64,000 nt of DNA from Knoxdaviesia capensis (Eukaryota; Ascomycota; Sordariomycetes; Microascales; Gondwanamycetaceae), in NCBI GenBank assembly GCA_001510575.1, contig LNGK01000003.1, positions 3,363,732 to 3,427,731 of the forward strand, read 5' to 3'. Shown piece after piece: positions 1 to 9,323 of this stretch; the stretch's first letter is position 1, and each line of letters starts with the position of its first letter. A model generated the notes under the pieces. That model was not told the origin of the DNA. It did no database searches and saw nothing but the letters and a program-made list of their open reading frames with translations. The position numbers were made by a program, and so were the translations under genes.

Positions 1-41
1 TGAGGGGGCGCAGCTGGGGGCGTTTCGCTCCTGCGACTCAC

Positions 42-71
42 CTTGAACACTTCCATGTTGAAGCCGGCCAT
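42..71 (-). CDS. First exon of a probable Pet100-like cytochrome c oxidase assembly factor (partial)
   Basis: On the minus strand an ATG at 71-69 opens a 10-codon exon, MAGFNMEVFK, followed directly by a consensus donor GTGAGT (41-36). The rest of the gene lies beyond the left edge of the window. The peptide resembles my recollection of the start of fungal Pet100, a small inner-membrane mitochondrial protein needed to assemble cytochrome c oxidase, where a motif like 'N-x-E-V-F-K' precedes the single membrane segment. Ten residues are too few for a firm assignment. Any other protein beginning this way, or a chance ATG plus donor, remains possible. Confidence 0.35.
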
Positions 72-1039
72 GCTGGGCTCTCGACAGACTCTGCTTGCGC
101 GCGGCGCGGACTGAAAGCGGGAGGAAATTCGAAGATGCGGGCCGAAGCGGAGAGAGCAAAAGCAAACTCGATGGAAAGGACGAGAGAACAAAAAAAGTAC
201 GCGAGCGTGGAAAGCTGTGGAAAGGCGGGGGAGGATGAATCGAATGGGACGGACTATCGTGGAAAATCTTTGAAGGGGTCGAGAGAGAAACGACGTTCAC
301 AAGCTTGCAAGCACGAAGAGAGAGCGAAATAAAAGGCCGGCGAAATTATCATGCCACACCAATTCAGACGTCTCGATTTTTTTAGACTGCCCAGGTTCTG
401 GATTGGAGCCGAACCCTACATAACCCTAATATTTACCGGTTGCAGCACATTTGTCCTCATAGCCTACACACAAGAATACGTGAATGTGACAAAAGGAACC
501 CGAAAGTCAAGACATCATTCACGACACAAGGCGAGGTGAGATATAGAGATAGCCCCGAGGCTCATTATTCAAAAAACGGTATAACTAGACAGGTATTTCC
601 CAGTGTATCCCTGAGGAAAAAACTGCCTGGAGAAAAAAGATAAAATGCCAACCCACCAACCTCCCACACCAAGAGGACACATCCTGCAAACAAGCAAGAA
701 GATAACACAGAATGGGGTACAGACCGTAGATGCTCCAAGTATAACCAGAAGAAAAAAACCAGAAAGCAGAAAGACAAGACGATTCGCAAAGTATAAGGTT
801 AGGAGATGTGTGAAAACCAGAAGCAATGACCAGAACCAACAGCGAGAAAAAAAAACCGAAGAAAAAAAAAACCAAAAGGAAAAAGGAAAACCAGATCCAA
901 TGCCCAGAAAAACTCCCAGTAGAAAGAAGCTGTTGAAAATATTAGATGTGAAATAGAAATATTAACCCAAGATAGCAAGATCTTGCACCAAAAGACCAGG
1001 AAATTGAAACAAATCAAGGAATAAATCAGGAGCGGTTCA
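72..1039. other. Intergenic region, no gene seen
   Basis: This region separates the first exon at 42-71 from the stop codon of the next minus-strand gene. The open frames here are short and Lys/Arg-rich, because the plus strand is rich in A and G (especially 840-890), and none resembles a protein. One AACCCTAA telobox lies at 422-429. The purine-rich part would be the CT-rich 3' flank of the gene ending at 1040. Confidence 0.6.
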
Positions 1040-4000
1040 TCAGTGCTGCTGCTTGTGCCGCGCCTCCATCGCCTCATCCATCATCATCCGCTCCGTCAGA
1101 CTGCGTGGCGTGAACGCCGACCAGTCCCCGTCGGGTGCCGGCACCGGCGACAGCGGCCGGAAGCTCCCGACCGAGCCGTCGTACATGCCGCCGTTGTTGC
1201 GCGGGTCCAGGCTGCCGACGTACGACGACACGTCGCCCATCTCCAGCACCTGCGCCTGGATGTCCGGGTTGCGCAGCACGGGCATGTTCAGCGGCCGCCC
1301 CTTGTACGACCCCACCGTGCCGTAGTTGAACCGCGCGTTCGCGAGGCTGGACGCCAGGATGCTGGCGCTCGGCCGCGCTGTCCCGCCTGCTGCGGCGCCG
1401 CCGAGGGACCCGAAGAAGGACGCCCCGCCCGTGCCCACAGGCACCGACGCATGCACGGCCGTCTCCTCGTCGTCGTCCAGCGTGGCTTCCACGCGCTCAG
1501 GGATCGGGATCGCCTCGTGCATCGAGTGCGACCGGAACCCCCCGTCACTGGTGATTGATGCCGGACGCCTCACCGAGATTGCTGCCCGTGGGCTTGCATC
1601 CTCACGTGCCGTGTCCGAACCGTCATCCTCCTCATTCTTGATCCGGTGCACACGAGACTTGGGCTTAGACGGTTTCTTCTCGGCCTTCTTCTCGCGCTTC
1701 GCGATATCGGGGCCGTCCTCAAAGTCAAACATGTCTAGGTTGTCGCCGTCGTCTCCGTCGTCGTCGATATCGTCCACGTCATCACTGTCGTCGTCTATAG
1801 CATCAACCTTCTCTGAGGCAGCAGTGACGCGCTCCTCTTCGACTGGGGATGCAACGGGGGCGGCAGAAGGTGCCGGAACGGCACTGACAATGTCGGGAGA
1901 AGACGGTGCAGAAACAGCAGGCGATCTGGGTCCAATAGAACGAATGGGTTTCTTGTTTTGAAACGACTTTGATTTGGCCATGGAGAGGAACTCGTCGGCA
2001 GAAGATTCCGAGTCGTCCTTGTTGTCGTTGAGAAAGTTTGTCTTTGTTGGGGAGTCACGCGGACTTCTGCTGGCAACGGGACCTGCAGAGGAGGACGAAG
2101 CGGGGATAGAGGCCGGTTCCGAAGACAGTGCCGATTTGCTGTGCAACGATGCAGAATGTGGAGTTGGGGTTGCAGGTGTGGAAGCGAGGTTGTGCGACGT
2201 GTTTGTAGTAGCCGATGTGGGAGACCCGGTGGATGGATCAGCAGACTTATTTAACTTGTTCGAGACACCGTCGGTGGTGGGCGAAACAAGCGTCAAGGCT
2301 GCGGCGGCTGTTGGCTTCTGTGGAGACGTCGCGGAGGTGCTGGAAGCGGAAGGAAGATCGTCTTGCGAGGCACCACGGTGAACAGACGATGTAGTCGAAG
2401 ATGGAGAGGAGGCAGCGATGGATCCGTCTTGTTCAATAGCGGTCCACACAGTATCGATATCCAGAGGAACCTTGGACAGGGCGCGGAGGGCCTGCGAAGA
2501 GGACACCTTTTTGGGGCGAGCCTTTGAATTGTCATTCTCTTCCTCTCCTGACCCCAGCAGGTCATCGGCGTTGGATAGTGAGTCATCTTCAGACGTTAAG
2601 GCAGCAGCATCAGCAAAATCTGAATCATCAGCCACAGATGATGTGGCTATGGCGTGTTCGCTGAAGATTTGATCGAGGGCCGTGTCTGGAATGGAAACTG
2701 AGTTGTTGCTGTATAAGATGGGGGGAGTGAGACTATCAGCGGAGGCAGTGATAGTGGTGGCTACGGCGGCGGCGGTAGTAGTGACGGCCGGAACAGAGGG
2801 TGCCTGGAAATGGCTGAAATCACGGTCGTCGTCCAGGTCCTCTTCGTCACTGTCGAGATCGAGGTCGTGATACTGAAGCAAGGGATCCATCCGGCGAGGA
2901 ATATGCACCGACGGGTCACCGAGATCGATGAATTCCTTGGTAGCGACCGATATGACCGTTTCATGCTGGTCAGGGATGTCTTCCGACAAGGGATGTGCGG
3001 TAGGCAGCACTTCGATGCCTGAAAACAAAAACCGCACGTTGCGCCGGGGTTTTGTCGACACTTTCGGCTGATGGGGGATGCGACGCCGCAATGCACCCTT
3101 TCGGGGCTTCGTAGGGCTGCCGTGACTTAAACTGCCTGTGCTGGCAACCGAGACATCGGAAAGGGTCGAGTGGATTGAGTGGGAAGGACTCTGGGGCGAA
3201 AAAGAGCGTTTGCTTGAAGTGTCTGTGGCTGGAGCAGGCGGCTTCGTGGGGGTCGACGGAGAGATGGGTGGCGGTGCTGCCGTAGGTGAGGTTATTGTCG
3301 TGGCGGTAACTAGTAAACCGGAGGTGATGTCTGTAGAAAGCCCCAGTCCAACCGCAGGAGAGCTAGTGACAGTTGCAGATGCCGGAGGCACAGACACCGG
3401 CGACGGGGAGGCGACGACGGCAGCCTTAGCCGGGGCCGACGGGGCTGGAAGGACGAGCGGCGATGTCGGGACAGGCGACGGCGCAGCAGCAGGAGGCGAC
3501 AGGACGGGAGACTGCAGCGCTACGGGGGACATGGGAGACATTGGAGAAGGCAGGGCCGCGGGGCGCACGGGAGCACTGTCGAGGAGAGGCAGATAGCTGG
3601 GCATGAAGAGGCCCTGGAGATCGGAGTCACGGTCGCGAGAGATTCGGGGAGAGTTGTGTCCCCGCCACGGGTTCGGGCCGTAGGTAAACGAGTGACGAAG
3701 GGCCGACAGCGGTCGCGATGGAGGGTCGGGAGCAGACGGTAGAGGTCCCGAGAAGTCGGAAAGAGCGGTGACAGGAGGCGAGGGCGAGACGACCGAGGTC
3801 GGAGCAGATGTTGCGGTCAGCGAAGCAGCAGCACCAGCACCAGCAGCAGAAGTGGTGGCGGAAGGCTGTTGTGCATGTGCAGGGGCCGAGGTGACAGCGG
3901 TGACAACAGCAGTCTGTGCGTCGGTGAGCGAGGGTGAGTCAGTGCTGGCAGTGGTGGCCGAGACGACGTGGAAAGGGTCGGAGAGAGAGTTGGCATTGAC

Positions 4001-4288
4001 GCTGAACGGCGACGATGATGGTAACGACAGTCGGGACGAGCTGGGAGCAACGAGAGAATTGTAGGGCGGCACAGTTTGTAGCGAGGGCCCGAGGTCGGGA
4101 TACTCAGCGAGGGCAGCAGCGATTGCGCGGTTGACCTTGTCAGAAACGGCAGCAGGCAGGTCACGCAACAAGTCGTGCGAATATCGGCGGAACTCTGCAG
4201 TCATGTCATGGCGATACGAGTTGACTTTACGATCTAGGTCGGCAAGCTTCGATTGAAGATCGACGACCAGCCTTGTGGTCTCGTCCAT
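1040..4288 (-). CDS. Large disordered Ser/Pro-rich protein with N-terminal coiled coil, function unknown
   Basis: Single-exon gene of 1082 residues, starting at the first in-frame ATG (4288-4286, MDETTRLVVDLQ). The frame is open to 4489 but only from a GTG. Residues 1-65 are a heptad-like coiled coil. Most of the remainder is low-complexity Ser/Pro/Thr/Ala sequence with acidic stretches (DSDEEDLDDD, DDDSDDVDDIDDDGDD). A basic patch near residues 390-415 leads into RNVRF at residues 416-420, which fits the RVxF docking motif for protein phosphatase 1. The last 150 residues look more ordered (for example FNYGTVGSYKGRPLNMPVLR) and may be the conserved part. I do not recognise a named family. The composition suggests a scaffold or regulatory protein, which is inference. 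Coding GC and length support a real gene. Confidence 0.8.
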   Translation of the reverse strand: MDETTRLVVDLQSKLADLDRKVNSYRHDMTAEFRRYSHDLLRDLPAAVSDKVNRAIAAALAEYPDLGPSLQTVPPYNSLVAPSSSRLSLPSSSPFSVNANSLSDPFHVVSATTASTDSPSLTDAQTAVVTAVTSAPAHAQQPSATTSAAGAGAAASLTATSAPTSVVSPSPPVTALSDFSGPLPSAPDPPSRPLSALRHSFTYGPNPWRGHNSPRISRDRDSDLQGLFMPSYLPLLDSAPVRPAALPSPMSPMSPVALQSPVLSPPAAAPSPVPTSPLVLPAPSAPAKAAVVASPSPVSVPPASATVTSSPAVGLGLSTDITSGLLVTATTITSPTAAPPPISPSTPTKPPAPATDTSSKRSFSPQSPSHSIHSTLSDVSVASTGSLSHGSPTKPRKGALRRRIPHQPKVSTKPRRNVRFLFSGIEVLPTAHPLSEDIPDQHETVISVATKEFIDLGDPSVHIPRRMDPLLQYHDLDLDSDEEDLDDDRDFSHFQAPSVPAVTTTAAAVATTITASADSLTPPILYSNNSVSIPDTALDQIFSEHAIATSSVADDSDFADAAALTSEDDSLSNADDLLGSGEEENDNSKARPKKVSSSQALRALSKVPLDIDTVWTAIEQDGSIAASSPSSTTSSVHRGASQDDLPSASSTSATSPQKPTAAAALTLVSPTTDGVSNKLNKSADPSTGSPTSATTNTSHNLASTPATPTPHSASLHSKSALSSEPASIPASSSSAGPVASRSPRDSPTKTNFLNDNKDDSESSADEFLSMAKSKSFQNKKPIRSIGPRSPAVSAPSSPDIVSAVPAPSAAPVASPVEEERVTAASEKVDAIDDDSDDVDDIDDDGDDGDNLDMFDFEDGPDIAKREKKAEKKPSKPKSRVHRIKNEEDDGSDTAREDASPRAAISVRRPASITSDGGFRSHSMHEAIPIPERVEATLDDDEETAVHASVPVGTGGASFFGSLGGAAAGGTARPSASILASSLANARFNYGTVGSYKGRPLNMPVLRNPDIQAQVLEMGDVSSYVGSLDPRNNGGMYDGSVGSFRPLSPVPAPDGDWSAFTPRSLTERMMMDEAMEARHKQQH

Positions 4289-5825
4289 TTGGAGGGGGGA
4301 TTTTGTTGGAGAATCGTTAAGTATATAGAGGACTGACGCGCACGAGGGAGGCGGAATGACGGGGTAAGCGATTGCTTGGAGACAGAGACAGACTGTCAAA
4401 GCGGACAGACGGAAAAGGAAGAGGCCACGCCCGCTGCTAAAAGAGGTCTCAAGTTTGGGCCAATTGGGCGATTTAGATCCAACAGACACGAGAAATAGAA
4501 ACGGTCGAGATCCGCGAGAGCAGCCGGGTCGGCGATGGAATGATGCCAGCGGGTCTCGGCTGGAAAATAGCTGCGCGTAGACAATACAACTGACCAGAAG
4601 ACGGACACCAAGATACGAAGGGAGGACGGAGGAGGAGGCAGCAGGAAAGAAGAGAAGAGAAAGACGTTGGGTTTATTGATGTCGCCGGCGCCAGATGTCG
4701 AGAAAGCCGATGGAAGGGCTGGTGTCAAAGATTTGCTGAGAAGACGGAACACGGCAATTGAGACAATATCTTCTTTCCTTTTTTTTCCTGTTTTTTTATT
4801 CCGGAGAACTGGACGAGCTGAGACACATTTCCTCTTCTGGTAGTGTTCCAATGCGACGAGGCGTGGGGGGGTGGGAAGGGCAGAGAGAAGGAGAGAGAGA
4901 GATTGGAGGTACAAAAAGGGAAGGGTAATACAAGGCTATGAAGACGGTGTCCCTCCCTTGACGTGTTTGCAATTGGAAGCACGGCAAATATGCGTGTCTG
5001 GATCGATTTGCCTCTTTCGGCGGATGTGAGACAAGCGAGAGAAGCCGGAGATATGGCGACGATGTCTGCAGCATCAAGGGACAAAATCAAAGCACCCGGC
5101 AGATCTGTGGGAAAATAAAAAAGTCACGCGACAGAAGATGCGCGACGGGCGGGAAAAGCAGCGACGTTGAAGAGAGAGTGTGTGAACAACTGAACGAGGG
5201 CTGATGTTGCGGAAGAGGAAAACCAAAAAGAAAATAAAAATCGAGAGGGAAAAAATACGCCGATTTTCGGAAAACAAGGCGTGTGCACAAGGCTGACAAA
5301 ATGTGGTGATCAACTGCTAAAAATCCCCGCCCTTATCGGCCAATGTGCGTTATCTATCAGTCGCCAGCATGCTGCAGGCCCATTGGCTGGTTGGCGCTCG
5401 AGGTTCTACGGGGGGGTTTGGGGGGTTTTTATTGGGCTGGAATGGCTACAGGGGTGGCATTCACTATTTCATAGGCGCTTGTGGTCACTGAAGAGAGTCA
5501 ATAAATTCACGCTGTAGGGGGTATCAAGGCCGCTAAGAATAAACGCGCACAAAACACAACGCTGTGGTAGTGAGGGCATCACCACTCTCTGCCCGCCATC
5601 AATGCAAGACCGGACATCCCGCGACCATCGTCGTCCCGGGCAAGTCTCACCGCGAAGGTTTGGCTCTCAGCTCCGGGACTCCGGTCTAACGGGCATCTCC
5701 GCCCCCCGGCCTCACCAACCCTCCGTAAACAGCCTGCTTCTGCCGAGCTCCAACCAGCGCCTCCCGGCAAATCTCTGCCAGATGCCCCTCGTCTGTAGGT
5801 TGGAGGTGTATATCTCCTGGGAGCT
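4289..5825. other. 5' leader and intergenic region, no gene seen
   Basis: This lies between the start of the 1040-4288 gene and the stop of the 5826-7211 gene. The plus strand is purine-rich from about 4600 to 5280, giving the pyrimidine-rich leader typical of fungal promoters on the minus strand. A TATA-like TATATAG lies at 4322-4328, only about 35 bases from the ATG. Short open frames in 4396-5313 are CT-tract translations without ATG support or similarity to any protein I know. Confidence 0.6.
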
Positions 5826-7211
5826 TTAGGGGCTGAGGGTGCGGGACCGCTTGCGTCGTCTCTTGCTCTCAGTGTCGCTCTCATCCTCCTCGCTCTCGTC
5901 CTCCACACTCTCCACATCACTCTCGTCCTCCTCGTTCTCCTCACGGCCAGCGAGGCCGGCCTCGTCCGCCCGGCGCTTCCGCCCACAGCGGGCCTCGGTG
6001 TGGATTTCGAGCTCGGCCATGATCTGCTCGTTCAGATCCTCCTCCATGCGGAGCGCCATCTGGCGCTCCTCCTGCTCGCGCAGATCGGCCTCCATCATCT
6101 CCGTCTCGATGAGGTCGATCTGCAGCGTGGCCCACTGGATGCGCGCCAAATGCTTCGCCTGGTCCGCCTGCAGCTCGTGCAGCCGCTTGGTGGCCGACCG
6201 GATGTCAATAGCCGCCTGGTCGCGCTGCTGCAGCCGCGCCTGCTGTTCTGAGGCCGCTTTGAGGCGTCTGAGCCCGGTGGCCCGCATCTCCGGGATGCGT
6301 CTGTGCATCATGGTGCCCGGCGGGAATCTGATCTCCAGCTGCTCGTTCTGCTTGACTGCCGTCTGCGCTTCAATCACCGCCGTCTGCGCCTGCAGGAGCT
6401 CCTCGTTGTGCGCCTGGATGGTGGCCGGGTCGAACATCGACTGCCGCGTCTCGCCCGAGGGTCTAACTGCCCACAGCTGCTCGACGTAGTCTATCTGGCC
6501 CTGGATATCATATCCCAATTTTTCAAGACAAAAAGTCTCGAAACTGAGATATTCAATCCAGGTCGCCATGGCGTCCTGGGTATCCTGGTCTTCCTTGAAC
6601 GTGAGGGCCCGGTGGCAGCCGTACCGGGCTAGACGGCGTGCGGAGTCGGCAACATACTCTTCAAAAGTATAATCGCCGGCCGTGTATTCACCACTCAGTC
6701 TCGATACCGGCAGCTCGGCACTGGACGGGAGAGCTGTGTCCGCGGCAGACTTTGCGGCAGCCGCAGTCTGCTGGGCGGTGGGCGGAAAGGTCTGGCACCA
6801 CGAAAAGAACGTGTTGTAATCACCCCCAAGTTCCTTCGTCAGGTTGACGAGGCCGTTGCGGTTGCGTTTCTGCCAGACGCGGAACTCCTTCCACGATCTA
6901 GCCTGCATGACCAGAACCGGCATGAAAGATCGGTTGGCCGCGTCAACGAGATCGTCCACACTCTTCTTATAGTTGATGTCGTATCCAACCGAGACCCGCT
7001 CGGGGCGGTTGTCCCAAAGGAGTTCCGGCCGGCCACCGTCGGTTCGGAGCAGGTTGTATGCACTGATTTCCATCCGTCTGGCCTGTGCATACTGCATAAC
7101 GCCACTCTTCCAGAGCTCGTGGAAGCCCGTCTGCAGATGCGGCATCAAACCTCCGTCCGCGTTGGGATCGGTAGGAAAATGCATGTTGGCATTCATGGTG
7201 TATTGATCCAT
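5826..7211 (-). CDS. Conserved fungal coiled-coil protein ('ankyrin 2,3/unc44'-labelled family), function unknown
   Basis: Single-exon gene of 461 residues; ATG at 7211-7209 (MDQYTMNANMHF), TAA at 5828-5826. Residues 1-150 hold aromatic-rich ordered segments (ELWKSGVMQYAQ, WKEFRVWQKRNR, YNTFFSWCQTFP). Residues 175-250 contain YGCHRALTFKEDQDTQDAMA followed by TWIEYLSFETF. That pattern (basic start, 'TFK.D..TQD...TWIEYL.FE') is the hallmark, as I recall it, of a large paralogous fungal family usually misnamed 'ankyrin 2,3/unc44'. A long Gln/Glu/Ala coiled coil follows (about 265-395), then a nuclear-localisation-like tail with acidic blocks and KRRRKRSRTLSP at the end. Function is unknown. There are no ankyrin repeats, so that label should not be used to infer function. 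The tail suggests a nuclear location. Confidence 0.75.
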   Translation of the reverse strand: MDQYTMNANMHFPTDPNADGGLMPHLQTGFHELWKSGVMQYAQARRMEISAYNLLRTDGGRPELLWDNRPERVSVGYDINYKKSVDDLVDAANRSFMPVLVMQARSWKEFRVWQKRNRNGLVNLTKELGGDYNTFFSWCQTFPPTAQQTAAAAKSAADTALPSSAELPVSRLSGEYTAGDYTFEEYVADSARRLARYGCHRALTFKEDQDTQDAMATWIEYLSFETFCLEKLGYDIQGQIDYVEQLWAVRPSGETRQSMFDPATIQAHNEELLQAQTAVIEAQTAVKQNEQLEIRFPPGTMMHRRIPEMRATGLRRLKAASEQQARLQQRDQAAIDIRSATKRLHELQADQAKHLARIQWATLQIDLIETEMMEADLREQEERQMALRMEEDLNEQIMAELEIHTEARCGRKRRADEAGLAGREENEEDESDVESVEDESEEDESDTESKRRRKRSRTLSP

Positions 7212-9323
7212 GATGAAAATAAAGAAATCAATAAAACCAGAAGGTATAGCTGATGCTGAAGAAAATCTTTGAAGTCCCGACTCTTGAGAGACTTGGTTGC
7301 TGACAAAGGCTGGTTTGGGCTTGGTCCAAGGTGGGTGTGTGGCCTAGTATAGAACTTTGTCACGATGTTGGGTGGTGGTTGAGGGTTGCGAATCAAGCTT
7401 GGTTTTTCAGGTTTGACAAGGAAGAAGTTTCTCTTTGGGAACAAGAAGAATCAGAATGGGATGAAGAAGAGTCTGGGAGGGAAAAAGAAAATTTGGTTCT
7501 TCTCGGGGGGTAGGTGTTGCTTTATAGACGACAACCCCTCTCTCCCCCTCCTTTCTTCGATCTCATGATGATAAAAGGCCGGCTAACAACAACAGGAATA
7601 GCACGGATTCTCTGAACTATTGATGAAATCTTCTTGCGTTCTATTCCCAGAGCAGCCCTCCATCAAGCCACGGCAGCATACGATGGCCTACCCCCTCCAA
7701 GCCTTTGGCACAAGTCACATCACGAGTCTGGCCAAATCTCTGCACACGATACTCACAGACAGCCCGCTTTCGACTTACACAACAAGGTACAATGCACGCT
7801 TCTTGAATACATGGACTTGAGAAGTCGTGATATTCAACACAACTTCGGTGGATGTGCACATCTCCTATCTTTGAGCGGATACATGAATGCCCCTGAGTTA
7901 CCATGATGTGCGCCTCTTCAACCTCATAGAGCAGACACAGATTTCTCCGAGTTCTCATCTCAGTGCCGTCCACATTGAAGCAAATCCTCCCTCTGCCCTC
8001 TCACTTACACCAGGCTCGACGTCCAATCTTTCTGGCTCGCGCTTTACTAATTAATCACATAATTTGGCCCTGTGCCTGAATTACCAGGTGCTTCCCCCTC
8101 ACACTAGAACAGATGCAACCTGCTTCGCCTCACTAGCTCCCGTGATGTTCCTGCACCAGTGAACTGGGCTCTGACCCAGCCCTATCGTGGAAAGTCTGTG
8201 TACAACGACGCTCTTTGCGGTAGGCCTCACCTGTGGCGGCAAGTCAGATGATTGTAACAACCGTGTGCTGCTAGACTCTGCAGTATTCGGCAGACAAGCT
8301 AGCGCGGCGCCATATTCTTTCAGATTCGAGATCTCGGAAGTTCCCGCCGTTATCGTAGGGCTGAGCCGTGTAAGTGTAAATCAAGTTCATCCTCTCCTTA
8401 CGAGCATCTCTTATTACACGGTGGATCTGGCAGTATCTGCTTTCGGGTCCTGGGCCAGAGCAGGGAAGCGGGTACACTGAGACGTTGTGGATCTGCATGT
8501 TTTAGATCGGATACCTAATTCTCTCTATATTTTGAATATATATTGCGGCCCATCGCAAATGATACACCTGGCACTCCGAGAATCAAGTATCTTCCTCACG
8601 GGTGGGAATCTCCCAACTGGCTCAGTTGTGTAGGGTTGAGGAACTCCTCCTCCCATATGTAAAACCCTGCAGAGCTGCTCCTGATGGGCAGTCCCTTCCT
8701 TGAATCGGAGTGTCGTGAGTGTCTCTGAATCGTAAGGTTGCACAGAGAAAGGCATAAGATAAGACTCGACAGCCAGATTGCAACGTCTGCAAACACTTTC
8801 AGTGGACATACAGGTCTGGTCTCTCCAGCTTAACAACCTACATTATCAGCATCAAGTCCACCTAGCAACCACCGATCACATCACTGCATTACATACTACA
8901 GACCACGAACAAGAGATGGAGCAAATGTCAAGAAATCTTCAAATCAGAGTGTATAACCGATCCAGACGAAATAATCAAAAGAAAAACTAAGATAATATCC
9001 CAACTCCAACCTCTGTGATTTTCTACTCTCACACTCTAGATGCATCGGTTCCGGCAGTGTAGAGCACACCCACCTCACTTCCATCTTCGATTTCCTCGTC
9101 CCCCTGGGTGGAAATTCCAGTCCGGTAAGCCCCTCCATAGTGTCCCATTCCCGCTCATGATTGCGTGTGTATCCCGACGTCCCTGGCATAAAAAGTTGTT
9201 CATCTTGTCTTATGATTTCTTTCTTTATTGATAACTGCAAGCGCATCCCATCTCGTTCGTTTCTAACTCCCATGGAAAAACAAAAGGGGGAAAAGGCCCA
9301 TCTCGATCTATTTGTAGATTCGC
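7212..9323. other. Intergenic region, no gene seen
   Basis: About 2.1 kb between the 5' end of the 5826-7211 gene and the stop codon of the M16 protease gene. Open frames are under about 130 codons, have no recognisable motifs and lack the GC-rich third positions of the real genes. The part next to 7211 presumably holds the promoter of that gene, and 9240-9323 the 3' untranslated region of the protease. Confidence 0.6.

Noticed and set aside
1043..3596. Several long plus-strand open frames opposite the 1040-4288 gene
   Set aside because: They are antisense shadows of a GC-rich coding region; the same applies opposite the carboxypeptidase, Ubp12, CFIm25 and phosphodiesterase genes.
4289..4489. 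N-terminal extension of the 1082-residue protein to 4489
   Set aside because: The extended frame opens with GTG, not ATG, and reads like a translated CT-rich leader; the first ATG in frame is at 4288.
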